A program made the translations under genes and the position numbers. Shown here piece by piece: positions 14,795 through 24,107 of a DNA stretch of 32,684 nucleotides (its first letter is position 1; every line of letters begins with the position of its first letter). The notes beneath the pieces were generated by a model, which was not told the origin of the DNA, did not search any database, and worked only from the letters and a program-made list of their open reading frames with translations. This stretch comes from JADFUZ01 sp034430415 (GTDB lineage: Bacteria; Chloroflexota; Dehalococcoidia; GIF9; AB-539-J10), in contig DAOUEN010000016.1 of assembly GCA_034430415.1 (NCBI GenBank), positions 1 through 32,684 of the forward strand. The letters are read 5' to 3'.

Positions 14795-15739
14795 TCAACC
14801 CAGAACAGAGCCGACAAAATCCCTCTGCCCTCGCACGAACTCGTCGATCGATATCTCGCGCTTCCCCTCCAGTTGAACCCGGCAGAGCCCCAGAATGCCC
14901 TGCCCGGCAACTACCCCAACCCCCACCGGCGCCGGCTTTGGCAAAGCCAGCACCCTCCCCACCTGACCTCCCGCCTTCTCATCGAGGGGGGTGGCACCGT
15001 GGATCTTGAGTCGCCGGCCCTTCCACCAGGTGTAGCAGCTCGGCCATGGATTGAACGCCCGTACCCGCCGCCACAGCTCAACTGCCGCAAGCTGCCACTC
15101 CAGTTCGCCATCCCCAGTTGTTACCAGCCTGCTATAGGTAGCCTCGCCTTCATCCTGAGCCCGAGGTTCCAGCGCCCCCGCAAACCATTTGGGCAGGACC
15201 TCCACCAGAAGCTCGGCTCCCTCGACACCGAGTTTGGCCGTCAGCGAACCTGTGGTGTCTTCGGGAGATATGTCCACCTGCCGCTGCGCCAGAATCGGTC
15301 CGCTGTCCACACCCTCATCCATCAGAATGATGCTCACCCCGGTCACCGCATCGCCCGAGAGTATGGTGTCGGCTATCGGGGACGCCCCTCGATGCCTGGG
15401 CAATAGCGAGGGGTGCACGTTGAGACAGCCGGATTTGGGCACGGACAGTAGCTCTCCAGGCAGAATGTACCCGAACGCCGCCACCGCAACCAGGTCAGGC
15501 CCGAGACTGGCCAGTTCCTTCACTGCTTCTGCCGACTTGAGGGTTCTCGGCTGGATAATGGGTATGCCCTGCTGCAACGCCAGCCTCTTCACCGGAGGTG
15601 AGCCAAGCTGCCGCCCGCGCCCGGCCACCTTGTCCGGCCGGGTGTATACTGCGGCGACGTGATAGGAACTCCGAACCAGGTGGCTTAGAACAGGCACGGC
15701 AAACTCAGGCGTGCCCATGAAAATGATGCTCTTTTCCAT
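14795..15739 (-). CDS. fmt: methionyl-tRNA formyltransferase
   Basis: A 314-residue enzyme that formylates initiator Met-tRNA using 10-formyltetrahydrofolate. The Rossmann-like N-terminal half starts IIFMGTPEFAVPVL. The formyl-transfer core is NVHPSLLPRHRGASPI with the catalytic asparagine and histidine, followed by GVSIILMDEGVDSGPIL. The C-terminal OB-like domain has RAFNPWPSCYTWWKGRRLKI. Length is normal for the family. It is divergent from dnaA. Minus-strand TTGACA at 15773-15778 and a weak -10 (15748-15753) leave almost no leader, and the ribosome-binding site is poor. The genes either side suggest a housekeeping cluster. Confidence 0.96.
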   Translation of the reverse strand: MEKSIIFMGTPEFAVPVLSHLVRSSYHVAAVYTRPDKVAGRGRQLGSPPVKRLALQQGIPIIQPRTLKSAEAVKELASLGPDLVAVAAFGYILPGELLSVPKSGCLNVHPSLLPRHRGASPIADTILSGDAVTGVSIILMDEGVDSGPILAQRQVDISPEDTTGSLTAKLGVEGAELLVEVLPKWFAGALEPRAQDEGEATYSRLVTTGDGELEWQLAAVELWRRVRAFNPWPSCYTWWKGRRLKIHGATPLDEKAGGQVGRVLALPKPAPVGVGVVAGQGILGLCRVQLEGKREISIDEFVRGQRDFVGSVLG

Positions 15740-15900
15740 CAGCAGAAATAATCTTTCACAAATTCTCCATTATGTCAAAACTTCCCTAGAGACCCCTCCG
15801 ACCCTCTGATATCCTGAGTTTGTCTATTAGTTCTTTCCTGCTTCCGTTACCCTGAGCCATCCTCTTAGCAAACACAACGATAGCAGGCATCGGGGGTGAG

Positions 15901-17244
15901 TTGGAGTCGGCAAGAGACATCTGGCAAAGGGTACTGGGAGAACTACAAGTTCAAGTAAGCAAAGCGAACTATGCCACATGGCTCAAGAATAGCCGTGGCA
16001 TTAGTTGCCAGGGGAATACCTTCATCGTCGGAGTCCCCAGCGCTTTCGTGGCTGAATGGCTGACCACGCGCCTCCACTCATTGATAAGGAAAACGCTGAC
16101 TCGAGTTTTGGGCCGGGACATTGACATCCAGTTCACAGTCCCTGATCAGGATCAACTGCATGCCCAGCCTGTACCCCAAGCGAGCCCGACCGATGGTGGC
16201 ACAAGCACCAGAGTCAGGGCAGACCGCTTCCACTCCAAGCACACTTTCGATACCTTCGTGGTAGGCGACGCCAATCGGCTGGCCTACGCCGCCGCGCTGG
16301 ACGTAGCTGAAACCGCCGGCCATAGCTACAATCCCCTCTTCATCTATAGCGACACCGGTCTCGGCAAGACCCATTTGCTGCACGCCATCGCCCGCAGGGC
16401 AGGAGACAACGGGCTGCAGGTAACCTACATAGGCGCGGAACAGTTCACCAATGAATTCGTCCTGGCCATCAAGCAAAAACAGATTGAGCAGTTCCGCAAC
16501 AGGTTCCAGCCTATCCATATCCTCCTGTTCGACGATATCCAGTTCATAGCCAACAAGAGGCGCACGCAGCAGTCTTTTTTCCATATCTTCAACGAGTTGC
16601 ACAATGATGGCAGGCAGATCGTCATCACTGCTGACCGCCCTCCTCAGGAAATAGACCTGCTCAGCAAGAAGCTGAGGTCGCGGCTGGAATGCGGACTGAC
16701 AACCCCTATCCAGCCACCTGACATGGAGACACGCCTGGCTATTCTGCGCGCCAAGGCAGATGAGTCCTCGGTGACTGTCTCCACGGAAGTGCTGGAGCTC
16801 CTGGCCAATCGGGTGACCGGAAATCCCCGCCAGCTAGAAGGAGCGCTGATATACTTGACGGCTCAGGCCAGGCTGACTGGAGAGGAACTCACCGTGCAAG
16901 CAGTCAACAGGTTATTGACTGCCATCACCGGCAACCAGGACAAACAACTGACAATCCATTCAATAGCCGACTATTTCAACCTCTCCATAGAACAGTTAAC
17001 CGGCAAGCGACGGGACCGGAGGACTGCTCTGGCCCGCCAGATAGCGATGTTCCTCCTCCGCCAGGAAGGCAGCTACTCCTTCTCCGAAATTGGTAGAGAA
17101 CTGGGCAACAGAAACCATTCCACCATAGTCCACGGCTGCCAGAAGATATCCAGCGAAATCAGAGTTGACTCCAAGCTGTCCCAGCAGATTTCGGAAATCA
17201 CAGAGAGAATCAAGCAGAACAGGGCACCGGCAGAGGGGTACTGA
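15901..17244 (+). CDS. dnaA: chromosomal replication initiator DnaA
   Basis: A 447-residue initiator ATPase that binds and opens the origin. Domain I (about residues 1-80) contains ANYATWLKNSRGISCQGNTF. A short linker leads to the AAA+ domain with Walker A SDTGLGKTH (150-158), Walker B ILLFDDIQF (207-215), KRRTQQSFFHIFNEL and the box VII arginine segment KLRSRLECGL. Domain IV ends with the DNA-binding signature GNRNHSTIVHG, where asparagine replaces the aspartate of the usual RDH. The start is TTG, preceded by CGGGGGTGAG; an ATG-initiated version would lose domain I residues. It is divergent from fmt and followed by nadD after 306 bases. No cluster of DnaA boxes is visible on either side. Confidence 0.97.
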   Translation: MESARDIWQRVLGELQVQVSKANYATWLKNSRGISCQGNTFIVGVPSAFVAEWLTTRLHSLIRKTLTRVLGRDIDIQFTVPDQDQLHAQPVPQASPTDGGTSTRVRADRFHSKHTFDTFVVGDANRLAYAAALDVAETAGHSYNPLFIYSDTGLGKTHLLHAIARRAGDNGLQVTYIGAEQFTNEFVLAIKQKQIEQFRNRFQPIHILLFDDIQFIANKRRTQQSFFHIFNELHNDGRQIVITADRPPQEIDLLSKKLRSRLECGLTTPIQPPDMETRLAILRAKADESSVTVSTEVLELLANRVTGNPRQLEGALIYLTAQARLTGEELTVQAVNRLLTAITGNQDKQLTIHSIADYFNLSIEQLTGKRRDRRTALARQIAMFLLRQEGSYSFSEIGRELGNRNHSTIVHGCQKISSEIRVDSKLSQQISEITERIKQNRAPAEGY

Positions 17245-17550
17245 GCCATTGTCGATAACTGCCCCCAGCAGGCATAGCGGATTGTCGAAAATCTCCCCTT
17301 CTCTATCAGGGCTTTCCCCAAGCTAGCCTATTGCCGGTCCACAGGGCTTATATATCCTTTAGTAACTGGTACTATGATATTATCTTAATCCCCTACTATC
17401 TTGTGATTAAGTTACTTACTCAACAAATATGCTGGCTGTGCTACAATTTGAGGCTGTGCTCAGTGGAACATGCAGGTGATTGTGTCAAAGGCACGATTGT
17501 GACCTGCTTGCCTGGACTGCATGATCTATGCCTGACTGGAGATACGAGGA
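17245..17550 (+). other. gene-free stretch between dnaA and nadD
   Basis: This 306-base interval has an AT-rich core (about 17346-17455). One site, TGTGATTAA (17402-17410), is one base from the consensus DnaA box read on the opposite strand, and TACAAT (17442-17447) could be a -10 element for nadD without a good -35. I see no box array, so an origin is not supported, and no tRNA or terminator stands out. Confidence 0.4.
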
Positions 17551-18150
17551 ATGAACATAGGCATTCTTGGCGGGACCTTTGATCCCATTCACATTGGACA
17601 TCTCATTATAGCTGAGGAGGCAAGAGTGAAGCTGGGGCTGAGTGAGGTGCTGTTTGTGCCTGCTGGTCACCCATGGCTCAAGGTTGACCGTGCCATAACT
17701 TCAGCGGCCAGCCGTGTGGAGATGGTGCGCCGGGCTATTGGAGGCAACCATCACTTCAGGTTGTGTACCCTTGAGGTGGAACGCTCAGGCCCTTCCTACA
17801 CCGTGGACACGATTGCCAGTCTGAAGGAGGAACTGGGCGAGCAGTCCTTCTTCTTTATTCTCGGCCAGGATAGCCTCAACGATCTTCCTCTGTGGAAGGA
17901 CCCGGCTGGGCTGGTGGAGTTGTGCCATTTGGCGGTTGTTCCCAGACTGGGTCTGAGTCTGCCGGAATTCAACTCCGGCTCGTTCGCCATCCCAGGCTTG
18001 GCTGATAGGGTCATAGAGTTGCCCACTCCTGTTATAGGGGTCAGCTCCTCCGAGGTCAGGCAGAGGGTGGCTCGGGGATTGCCGGTGCGTTATCTGGTGA
18101 CGGATGGAGTGGCGGACTATATCGCTGAACAGGGTCTCTACAGGTACTGA
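17551..18150 (+). CDS. nadD: nicotinate-nucleotide adenylyltransferase
   Basis: A 199-residue nucleotidyltransferase that joins nicotinate mononucleotide and ATP to make deamido-NAD. GILGGTFDPIHIGHLIIAEEA at the N-terminus carries the HxGH-type nucleotide-binding signature. FFFILGQDSLNDLPLWKDP and the C-terminal GVSSSEVRQRV complete the family pattern. The ATG has GGAGATACGAGG directly upstream. It ends 18 bases before the convergent gyrB stop codon, with no hairpin terminator in between. Alternative functions in this superfamily, such as phosphopantetheine adenylyltransferase, are excluded by the LGQDSL motif and the length. Confidence 0.96.
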   Translation: MNIGILGGTFDPIHIGHLIIAEEARVKLGLSEVLFVPAGHPWLKVDRAITSAASRVEMVRRAIGGNHHFRLCTLEVERSGPSYTVDTIASLKEELGEQSFFFILGQDSLNDLPLWKDPAGLVELCHLAVVPRLGLSLPEFNSGSFAIPGLADRVIELPTPVIGVSSSEVRQRVARGLPVRYLVTDGVADYIAEQGLYRY

Positions 18151-18168
18151 AAGAGGACTGAAAGCGGC

Positions 18169-20091
18169 CTAGATGTCCAGGTTCCGCACGTTTTGCGCAT
18201 GGGCCTGGATGAAGCTCTTCCTGGGAGGCACTTCATTGCCCATGAGCATGTGGAACGCCTCGTCTGCCGCTATGGCGTCCGGCACCTCTACCTTGAGCAG
18301 CGTTCTGGCAGCGGGATTCATAGTGGTCTGCCATAGCTGTTCCGGACTCATCTCGCCGAGACCCTTGTATCTCTGGATCTCCGCTTTGGCATCGCCTAGG
18401 TCCCGGAGCTTGCTTTCTTTCTCCTGCTCGGAATAGATCCAGGATTCCTCCTTACCGGACTTGATGCGGTACAGAGGAGGTTGGGCGATGAAAAGATGTC
18501 CGTGGTCGATCAGTTCGGCCATGTGGCGGTAGAAGAAGGTGAGTAGCAATGTGCGGATGTGAGAGCCATCGATGTCGGCATCGGTCATGATGATTATGCG
18601 GTGGTATCTCAACCGGGACAAGTCGAGGCCATCGGCATTGGCTCTCAGTGCTGTAGCCAGCGCCCTCAACTCCTCGTGTTCCAGGATCTTGTCCTTGGGG
18701 GCCTTTTCCACGTTGAGTATCTTGCCTTTGAGGGGCAGAATGGCTTGGAAGCGGCGGTCGCGTCCCTGTTTGGCCGAGCCACCCGCTGAGTCTCCTTCAA
18801 CCAGATAGAGTTCGCAAAGCTCCGGGTTCTTCTCGGAGCAATCGGCCAGCTTTCCGGGCAGAGTCGACGTATCGAAGCTGCTTCGCTTGAGGACCAGTTC
18901 GCGCGCCTTGCGCGCTGCCTCCCTGGCCTTGGCTGCCAGAAGGCATTTGTCCACAATAGCTCTGGCGTCATCGGGGTGCTGTTCAAGATAGAGGGATAGG
19001 CCGTCGACTACCACGGACTCAACCTGGCCTCTTACCTCGGGATTGCCAAGCCTCGCCTTTGTCTGGCCCTCGAACTGCGGCTTGGGTAGCTTTACGCTGA
19101 TGATGGCTACCGCTCCCTGCCTCATGTCATCGCCGGTGAGGTTGGACTCGGTATCCTTGACCAGCTTGTTCTTGCGCGCATAGTCGTTGAGCGCGTGCGT
19201 CAGGGCTGAGCGGAAGCCGGTCAGGTGGCTACCTCCGTCTCTCGTGTTGACACAGTTGGCGAAGGAGAAAGTGGACTCCGTGAAGCCCTCGTTGTATTGC
19301 AGCGCCACCTCAACCGAAGTGGAGTTGACCGTGGCCGAGAGGTAAATAGGGTCCGGGTGGATAACCTGCCTGTTTCTGTTCAGGCGCCTGACAGAACTCG
19401 CTATGCCTCCCTCGAAGTAGAAGGTCTTCTCTTGAGAGCTTCTTTCGTCCTTGATTGATATCTGTACTCCCTTGTTCAGGAATGCCAGTTCTCTCAGCCG
19501 CTGGCAGGTTACGTTGAAGTCGTAGTCGACATCCTCGAATATCTCGTCGTCCGCTAGAAAGGTGATGGTGGTGCCCGTATCTGCGCACTCGCCGATAACC
19601 TGTATTCCCCCTTTGGGTATCCCGCGCTCGTATTCGTGGTAGGAAATCTTGCCGTCGCGCCTGGTCTTCACCCTGAGCCAGGCGGATAGGGCGTTTACTA
19701 CCGAGGCGCCAACGCCGTGCAAGCCGCTGGAGACTTCGTAGCTGGCTCCGCCAAACTTCGCTCCGGCGTGCAGCCGGGTCATGACTGCTTCCAGTGCCGT
19801 GATATCTGTGGTGGGGATAGTCTCGGTGGGGATACCTCGTCCGTTGTCGGAGGCGGTGACGCTGTTGTCTTCGTGTATGGTGACTTCAATGCAGTCGCAG
19901 AAGCCAGCCATTGCTTCGTCTATGCTGTTGTAGACTATCTCGTAGAGGAGGTGCTGCAACCCTTCGTGGCCCGTCCCCCCGATGTACATTCCGGGTCGCA
20001 GACGCACCGCTTCTATCTCGTCCAGGATCTGTATATCCTGAGCGCCGTACTCGCCGTTCAGTCTGTGGTTGTCTATCTCGTTTTGTGACAT
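18169..20091 (-). CDS. gyrB: DNA gyrase subunit B
   Basis: A 640-residue type IIA topoisomerase ATPase subunit that drives negative supercoiling with GyrA. In order, it has the GHKL ATPase domain (EAVRLRPGMYIGGTGHEGL, NSIDEAMAG, ASDNGRGIPTE, SSGLHGVGASVVNALS), the transducer lysine loop (KLPKPQFEGQTKARLGNPEV), and the Toprim domain (LVEGDSAGGSAKQGRDR, MTDADIDGSHIRTLLLTF). It ends with the usual RKSFIQAHAQNVRNLDI. A TTG at 20172 in the same frame would add 27 residues unlike the family, so the ATG at 20091 is chosen; a promoter about 95 bases upstream at 20193-20221 fits. Length and motifs favour GyrB over ParE. gyrA is not in the window. Confidence 0.95.
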   Translation of the reverse strand: MSQNEIDNHRLNGEYGAQDIQILDEIEAVRLRPGMYIGGTGHEGLQHLLYEIVYNSIDEAMAGFCDCIEVTIHEDNSVTASDNGRGIPTETIPTTDITALEAVMTRLHAGAKFGGASYEVSSGLHGVGASVVNALSAWLRVKTRRDGKISYHEYERGIPKGGIQVIGECADTGTTITFLADDEIFEDVDYDFNVTCQRLRELAFLNKGVQISIKDERSSQEKTFYFEGGIASSVRRLNRNRQVIHPDPIYLSATVNSTSVEVALQYNEGFTESTFSFANCVNTRDGGSHLTGFRSALTHALNDYARKNKLVKDTESNLTGDDMRQGAVAIISVKLPKPQFEGQTKARLGNPEVRGQVESVVVDGLSLYLEQHPDDARAIVDKCLLAAKAREAARKARELVLKRSSFDTSTLPGKLADCSEKNPELCELYLVEGDSAGGSAKQGRDRRFQAILPLKGKILNVEKAPKDKILEHEELRALATALRANADGLDLSRLRYHRIIIMTDADIDGSHIRTLLLTFFYRHMAELIDHGHLFIAQPPLYRIKSGKEESWIYSEQEKESKLRDLGDAKAEIQRYKGLGEMSPEQLWQTTMNPAARTLLKVEVPDAIAADEAFHMLMGNEVPPRKSFIQAHAQNVRNLDI

Positions 20092-20192
20092 GGCTGAGCG
20101 GGTATCCTGTATCCCTGGTCTTGCTGACAATGGCAGGAGAGGGCTATGGCTCGGTCTCCACGGCGGCGACAACAGCTAAGCACAGTAGACGC

Positions 20193-20221
20193 ATTATACC
20201 ATATGTAGTCGCGCAGGCCAA
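20193..20221 (-). promoter_or_regulatory. strong sigma-70-type promoter of gyrB
   Basis: Minus-strand TTGGCC (20216-20221) and a perfect TATAAT (20193-20198) with a 17-base spacer. The start point would be near 20186, giving a leader of roughly 95 bases. The box lies within 25 bases of the hisS stop codon, so gyrB need not depend on hisS transcription. Confidence 0.7.
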
Positions 20222-20244
20222 GTTGGGGGGTATATTTAGTTATG

Positions 20245-21510
20245 TTAAGCGGTGGTGGTCTTCTTCAACAACGCGGGGGCCAGCTCACTCAAAGGAACAG
20301 TTTCTTGCGTATTCCTTGCCATGTCGCGCAGTACTGCGCTCCTGGCCTGGACCTCTTCCTCGCCGATGATCACGGCGTAGGCGGCCCCCACCGAGTTAGC
20401 CTGCCGTAGCTGACTCTTCAGGCTTCTGTCGCCCGTGGCCGCAATAACGGCGATACCGCTGCTGCGTAGCTGCGAGGCAAGCTTCACCGCCTGTGTCTTG
20501 GCCTCTCCGCCCACGGAGGCGATGAAGGTTATGGGCCTGGCTACGGGAGGGATAGCTGCCTCCTGCCTGACCAAGTTCAGGATGATCCTTTCAATGCCGG
20601 TAGCAAAGCCCACAGCGGGCGTCGGTTTCCCACCGATCTCTTCTATCAGGTCGTCATAGCGACCACCACCCACGATGGCGCTCTGCCCTCCCTCCTCCTG
20701 TGGCTGAATCTCGAACACCGTTCTGGTGTAGTAGTCCAGGCCCCGCACCAGTCTGTGGTTCAACTGGAAGCGGATCTCCAGCGCCTCCAGGTATCTCTGC
20801 ACTGTCTCGAAATGGGCCTGGCATTCGGGACACAGATAGTCTGAGATCCTTGGCGCTGTCTCCGCAACCTCCTGACACGAGGTTTCCTTGCAGTCGAGCA
20901 GCCGCAAGGGATTTCTGGCTAACCTGATCTGGCAGTCGGCACAGATTCTACCCGGGTAATGCGAGTAGTGCTCCTTCAGCGCCTCTACGTACCGCGGCTG
21001 GCAGTTCTTGCAGCCGATGCTGTTGAGATGGATGGAGAGCCTGGGAAGCCCCAGGGAAATCAGGAATCGGCGTGCTATGTCTATCACCTCGGCATCCAGA
21101 GAGGGATCCATCTCTCCCAGAGCTTCGCAGCCGAACTGGTGGTGCTGACGGTACCTCCCCGCTTGCGGGCGTTCATATCTGAAGGTGGCGCCGATATAGT
21201 AGAGCCTTACCGGCTGCGGCATGTTGAACATGCCGTGTTCCAGGTATGCCCGGCAGACCGGCGCCGTCCCTTCCGCCCTCAGGGCCAGCTTCTGTCCGCT
21301 CCTGTCCGCAAAGACGTACATCTCCTTGTCAATGATGTCGGTGCCCCCGGCTGCCGTGCGGGCGAAAAGGAGACGGTCTTCAAAGATCGGCGTCCTTATG
21401 CGGTGGTAGCCGTAAAGCTGGCACAGGGAGGCAGCCTTTTCTTCTACGAAGTTCCAGTAGCCCTGTTCCTGCGGCAGGATATCTGACGTCCCTCGGGGTG
21501 CTTTGAGCAA
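20245..21510 (-). CDS. hisS: histidyl-tRNA synthetase
   Basis: A 421-residue class II synthetase that charges tRNA-His. It begins LKAPRGTSDILPQEQGYW and carries motif 2 at LALRAEGTAPVCRAYLEHG. The histidine-specific motifs are VRGLDYYTRTVFE and the GGRYDDLIEEIGG / GFATGIERI stretch, and the C-terminal anticodon-binding domain follows. The insertion has many cysteines (GCKNCQPRY, ICADCQ, LDCKETSCQE, YLCPECQ), often seen in bacterial HisS. The frame is open up to 21768, but those residues overlap iorB and do not resemble HisS. The TTG at 21510 has GGAGG six bases upstream and gives the normal length. It starts 32 bases after iorB, so it is probably in the iorAB transcript. Confidence 0.95.
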   Translation of the reverse strand: MLKAPRGTSDILPQEQGYWNFVEEKAASLCQLYGYHRIRTPIFEDRLLFARTAAGGTDIIDKEMYVFADRSGQKLALRAEGTAPVCRAYLEHGMFNMPQPVRLYYIGATFRYERPQAGRYRQHHQFGCEALGEMDPSLDAEVIDIARRFLISLGLPRLSIHLNSIGCKNCQPRYVEALKEHYSHYPGRICADCQIRLARNPLRLLDCKETSCQEVAETAPRISDYLCPECQAHFETVQRYLEALEIRFQLNHRLVRGLDYYTRTVFEIQPQEEGGQSAIVGGGRYDDLIEEIGGKPTPAVGFATGIERIILNLVRQEAAIPPVARPITFIASVGGEAKTQAVKLASQLRSSGIAVIAATGDRSLKSQLRQANSVGAAYAVIIGEEEVQARSAVLRDMARNTQETVPLSELAPALLKKTTTA

Positions 21511-21542
21511 GTCCGGCCTCCAGGTCTGTGCTCTCTCAGATC

Positions 21543-22160
21543 CTAGTTCTGTGAGCGAATTGCGTTGAATCCCATCTCCAGGGCTTGCAGGTTCAACTCC
21601 ATTCTGTTGCTGGGGAAGGTCTCCCACATCTGGTCTTCGATTTCCTTCTTTGTCAGCGGAAGCTGCTCTGAGCCGATCAGGGCACCCACCATGACGATAT
21701 TGGTGGCAATGGCGGCACCCAGCTTCAAAGCTATCTCGGTGCCGTCGACAAACCACACGGACTTGCACAGGCTCCTTATCGCCTGCTTGAGTTCCTCGTA
21801 GTCGGGATATTCATCCTTTTTGGACAGCACTCCCACGGGCGGGACGGGATAGGTATTGGCGATGCACATCGTCTCCGGGTTCCCGTATTTGCGCAGCAGC
21901 CTCATGGTTTCCAGAGGTTCCAGTCCAAGTATGAAATGAGCCTTACCTTCGGGAATCAGCGGACCGTAGGCTTTCGTTGGCGATATCCTCACGCTGCTGA
22001 ACACTGCCCCACCCCTCTGGGCCGCCCCGAACGTTTCCCCTACGCCTACATAGAAGCCCTTCTTCGTCAGCGCGCTGCCTATCAGGCCTGACATCAGGAT
22101 ATTCCCCTGCCCTCCAACTCCACAGATTATCAGGTTCAGCGGGTCCGCAGAAATGGCCAT
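21543..22160 (-). CDS. iorB: indolepyruvate ferredoxin oxidoreductase, beta subunit
   Basis: A 205-residue gamma-domain-type subunit of a 2-oxoacid:ferredoxin oxidoreductase. LIICGVGGQGNILMSGLIGSA and VGETFGAAQRGGAVFSSVRI are the family signatures. With IorA it oxidatively decarboxylates aryl pyruvates, such as indolepyruvate, to the acyl-CoA and reduces ferredoxin in the cytoplasm. Its ATG overlaps the TAA of iorA by one base (TAATG), indicating translational coupling. The frame extends upstream to 22328, but that part only overlaps the end of iorA in another frame and is rejected. hisS follows after 32 bases. Confidence 0.94.
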   Translation of the reverse strand: MAISADPLNLIICGVGGQGNILMSGLIGSALTKKGFYVGVGETFGAAQRGGAVFSSVRISPTKAYGPLIPEGKAHFILGLEPLETMRLLRKYGNPETMCIANTYPVPPVGVLSKKDEYPDYEELKQAIRSLCKSVWFVDGTEIALKLGAAIATNIVMVGALIGSEQLPLTKKEIEDQMWETFPSNRMELNLQALEMGFNAIRSQN

Positions 22161-24076
22161 TATATGTTTTCCTCCTTGCCAATGGCTTTGGGCGGGCATA
22201 TGTCGGCGCAGACTCCGCAGCCCACGCACTGCGTCTCCTGTATCCGTGCCTTGCCCGTCTCCTTGTCCAGGGATATGCCCGGACACTGCAGCACCTCGTA
22301 GCAGTAGCCGCACTTTTCTCCGGTGCACTTCTCGGTGTCAACCCAGACCCTGTACGGCTGTTTCCGTTCCTGCCTCATCCGGAGCAGCTCACATTTCCGG
22401 CGCAGGATGAGCACCCTGACCCCGCTCTCGTCCTTCATCAGGTCGACCAGCGCGGCTGCGGTTCCTTTCATGTCGAAGGGGTCTCTCACCTCCACCCTGC
22501 ATCCCAGGGCGCGGCACAGAGCCTCCATATCCACGGCTGTGGTGGCATCCTGGGTGGCGGTGAGGCCCGTTCCTGGATGAGGCTGGAAGCCGGTCATGGC
22601 GGTCACGCCGTTGTCCAGGATCACCAGCGTTATGTTTGACTTGTTGTACACCGCGTTCATCAGGGCCGGTACGGATGCATGGTAGAAGGTTGAGTCGCCG
22701 CATATTGATATCACTGGCTGGGTGAGCCCGAACGGGCCAAGCTCCCCAAATCCGCAGGCTGTGCCTGCCCCCGAACCCATACAGTGCAGCACGTTGGTCT
22801 GGTGAGTGCCGTATGGGAATATGTCCAGCGTGTAGCAGCCGATGTCGCTGGTTACTATGGCTTTCCTGCGGTCCTTTCTGATCGCATTCCTCAGGGCGAA
22901 AAAGCTAGCCCGGTGCGGGCATCCCGGGCACCAGGCCATGCCGCGGTCGATCACCGTCCGCTGCGCTGCCTCCTGGGCCTTTTGTTCATAGGCTGCGTCT
23001 CTTGCCTGGTACTCTAGGCCGAAAATCTTGGAGAGGGCCCCTATGACCGCATCCGGCGTCATTTCGCCGTAGTAGTTCAGGTGTCCTGAGCCCTTGCCAA
23101 GTATCTCCACTGTGCCGGCCAGTCCTGGGGAATCGACCACCACTTCTTTGACGTGAGTCTCAATGAAGGGGTCCACCTCCTCCACCACCAGCACTCTTTT
23201 CATCCGCGATAGGTAGCTCTGCACCAGCTTCCTCGGGAAGGGCCACAGCGTCCCCAGCTTCAGGATTCCCACTGAACCCGTCAGTTCGAGGGCCTCTATG
23301 GCGTCCAGAGAGCACGGCGCTCCGCTGCCGCTGCAGATTATCAGCAAGTCCGGCTTCTCCGGCCCGTTGTACGTGTTGAAGGCGGATGACTCGAACTCTT
23401 CCCGCAGCTTTGCCATTTTCTCCAGCAGGGCCGCATGCTTCGGGGGAGCAACATAGGGCGAGTACGCCTTGGATGTGTCGTAGCTGGCCTTTCTCTCAGG
23501 CTTGGGTATCTGCCCTACCTTGACGCCGGCGCGTGAGTGGGACAGCCGCGTGTAGCCGCGCACCATGACATAGCAGGTCAGCCTCTCGGACAGCTCGAAG
23601 GCCCACTTGATCATGTCCTTGGCTTCCTGGGGGCTTCCCGGCTCAAGGAGGGGCACGTTGGCCATTTTGGCTCCCCAGCGGGTATCCTCTTCATCACCGC
23701 TGGCGTGCGCCTGTGGGTCATCACAGACCACCACCACCAGCCCTCCTCCTCTGTCGCCCAGGGTGGACAGATTGCAGTGCATCAGGAAGTCCATGGCCAC
23801 GTTGAAGCCCGCGTTCTTCATGGCGGACAGGCCTCTCAGGCCGGCGAAGGCTGCTGCAGCCGCTACTTCCGTGGCTACCTTCTCGTTGATGGACCATTCC
23901 ACGTGAATTCCTGTTTCCTTGGCTACGGTGGCCAGCGTCCCGATGATCTCTGAAGAAGGCGTGCCCGGATAGGCTGCGCAGACTTGCACCCCTCCCTCGA
24001 GTGCCCCCCTGGCAAAGGCCTCATTCCCCTGTAGAAGCACATATGAGTCTGGCGCGTACGTTGCAATATTTGCCAT
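22160..24076 (-). CDS. iorA: indolepyruvate ferredoxin oxidoreductase, alpha subunit
   Basis: A 638-residue thiamine-diphosphate enzyme. The N-terminal pyrimidine-binding domain shows LLQGNEAFARGALEGGVQV and YPGTPSSEI. The diphosphate domain has GDSTFYHASVPALMNAVYN with LVILDNGVTAMTG. The C-terminus carries two ferredoxin-type clusters: a canonical CVGCGVCADICPPKAI and a first one, CTGEKCGYCYEVLQCPG, with C-x4-C-x2-C-x5-C spacing. It works with IorB in degrading aromatic or similar amino acids through their 2-oxoacids. The ATG has AGGGGGA upstream, preceded by two direct CAATCAGCGC repeats on the minus strand. The upstream gene on the same strand is the hydratase/decarboxylase at 24139-24927. 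Confidence 0.95.
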   Translation of the reverse strand: MANIATYAPDSYVLLQGNEAFARGALEGGVQVCAAYPGTPSSEIIGTLATVAKETGIHVEWSINEKVATEVAAAAAFAGLRGLSAMKNAGFNVAMDFLMHCNLSTLGDRGGGLVVVVCDDPQAHASGDEEDTRWGAKMANVPLLEPGSPQEAKDMIKWAFELSERLTCYVMVRGYTRLSHSRAGVKVGQIPKPERKASYDTSKAYSPYVAPPKHAALLEKMAKLREEFESSAFNTYNGPEKPDLLIICSGSGAPCSLDAIEALELTGSVGILKLGTLWPFPRKLVQSYLSRMKRVLVVEEVDPFIETHVKEVVVDSPGLAGTVEILGKGSGHLNYYGEMTPDAVIGALSKIFGLEYQARDAAYEQKAQEAAQRTVIDRGMAWCPGCPHRASFFALRNAIRKDRRKAIVTSDIGCYTLDIFPYGTHQTNVLHCMGSGAGTACGFGELGPFGLTQPVISICGDSTFYHASVPALMNAVYNKSNITLVILDNGVTAMTGFQPHPGTGLTATQDATTAVDMEALCRALGCRVEVRDPFDMKGTAAALVDLMKDESGVRVLILRRKCELLRMRQERKQPYRVWVDTEKCTGEKCGYCYEVLQCPGISLDKETGKARIQETQCVGCGVCADICPPKAIGKEENI

Positions 24077-24107
24077 TTGGTCCCCCTGTCAACAGCTTAT
24101 TTCAGTG

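Noticed and set aside
17245..17550. Replication origin beside dnaA
   Set aside because: Only one near-consensus DnaA box (17402-17410) and an AT-rich core were found; there is no box array here or in 15740-15900.
17331..17582. 83-codon open frame before nadD
   Set aside because: It starts at TTG without a ribosome-binding site, overlaps the nadD start and has a composition unlike coding neighbours.
20092..20172. N-terminal extension of gyrB to a TTG start
   Set aside because: The extra residues do not resemble GyrB, and the ATG at 20091 precedes the conserved domain at normal distance.
21511..21768. N-terminal extension of hisS
   Set aside because: It is an out-of-frame shadow of iorB; TTG 21510 has a strong GGAGG site and gives the standard length.
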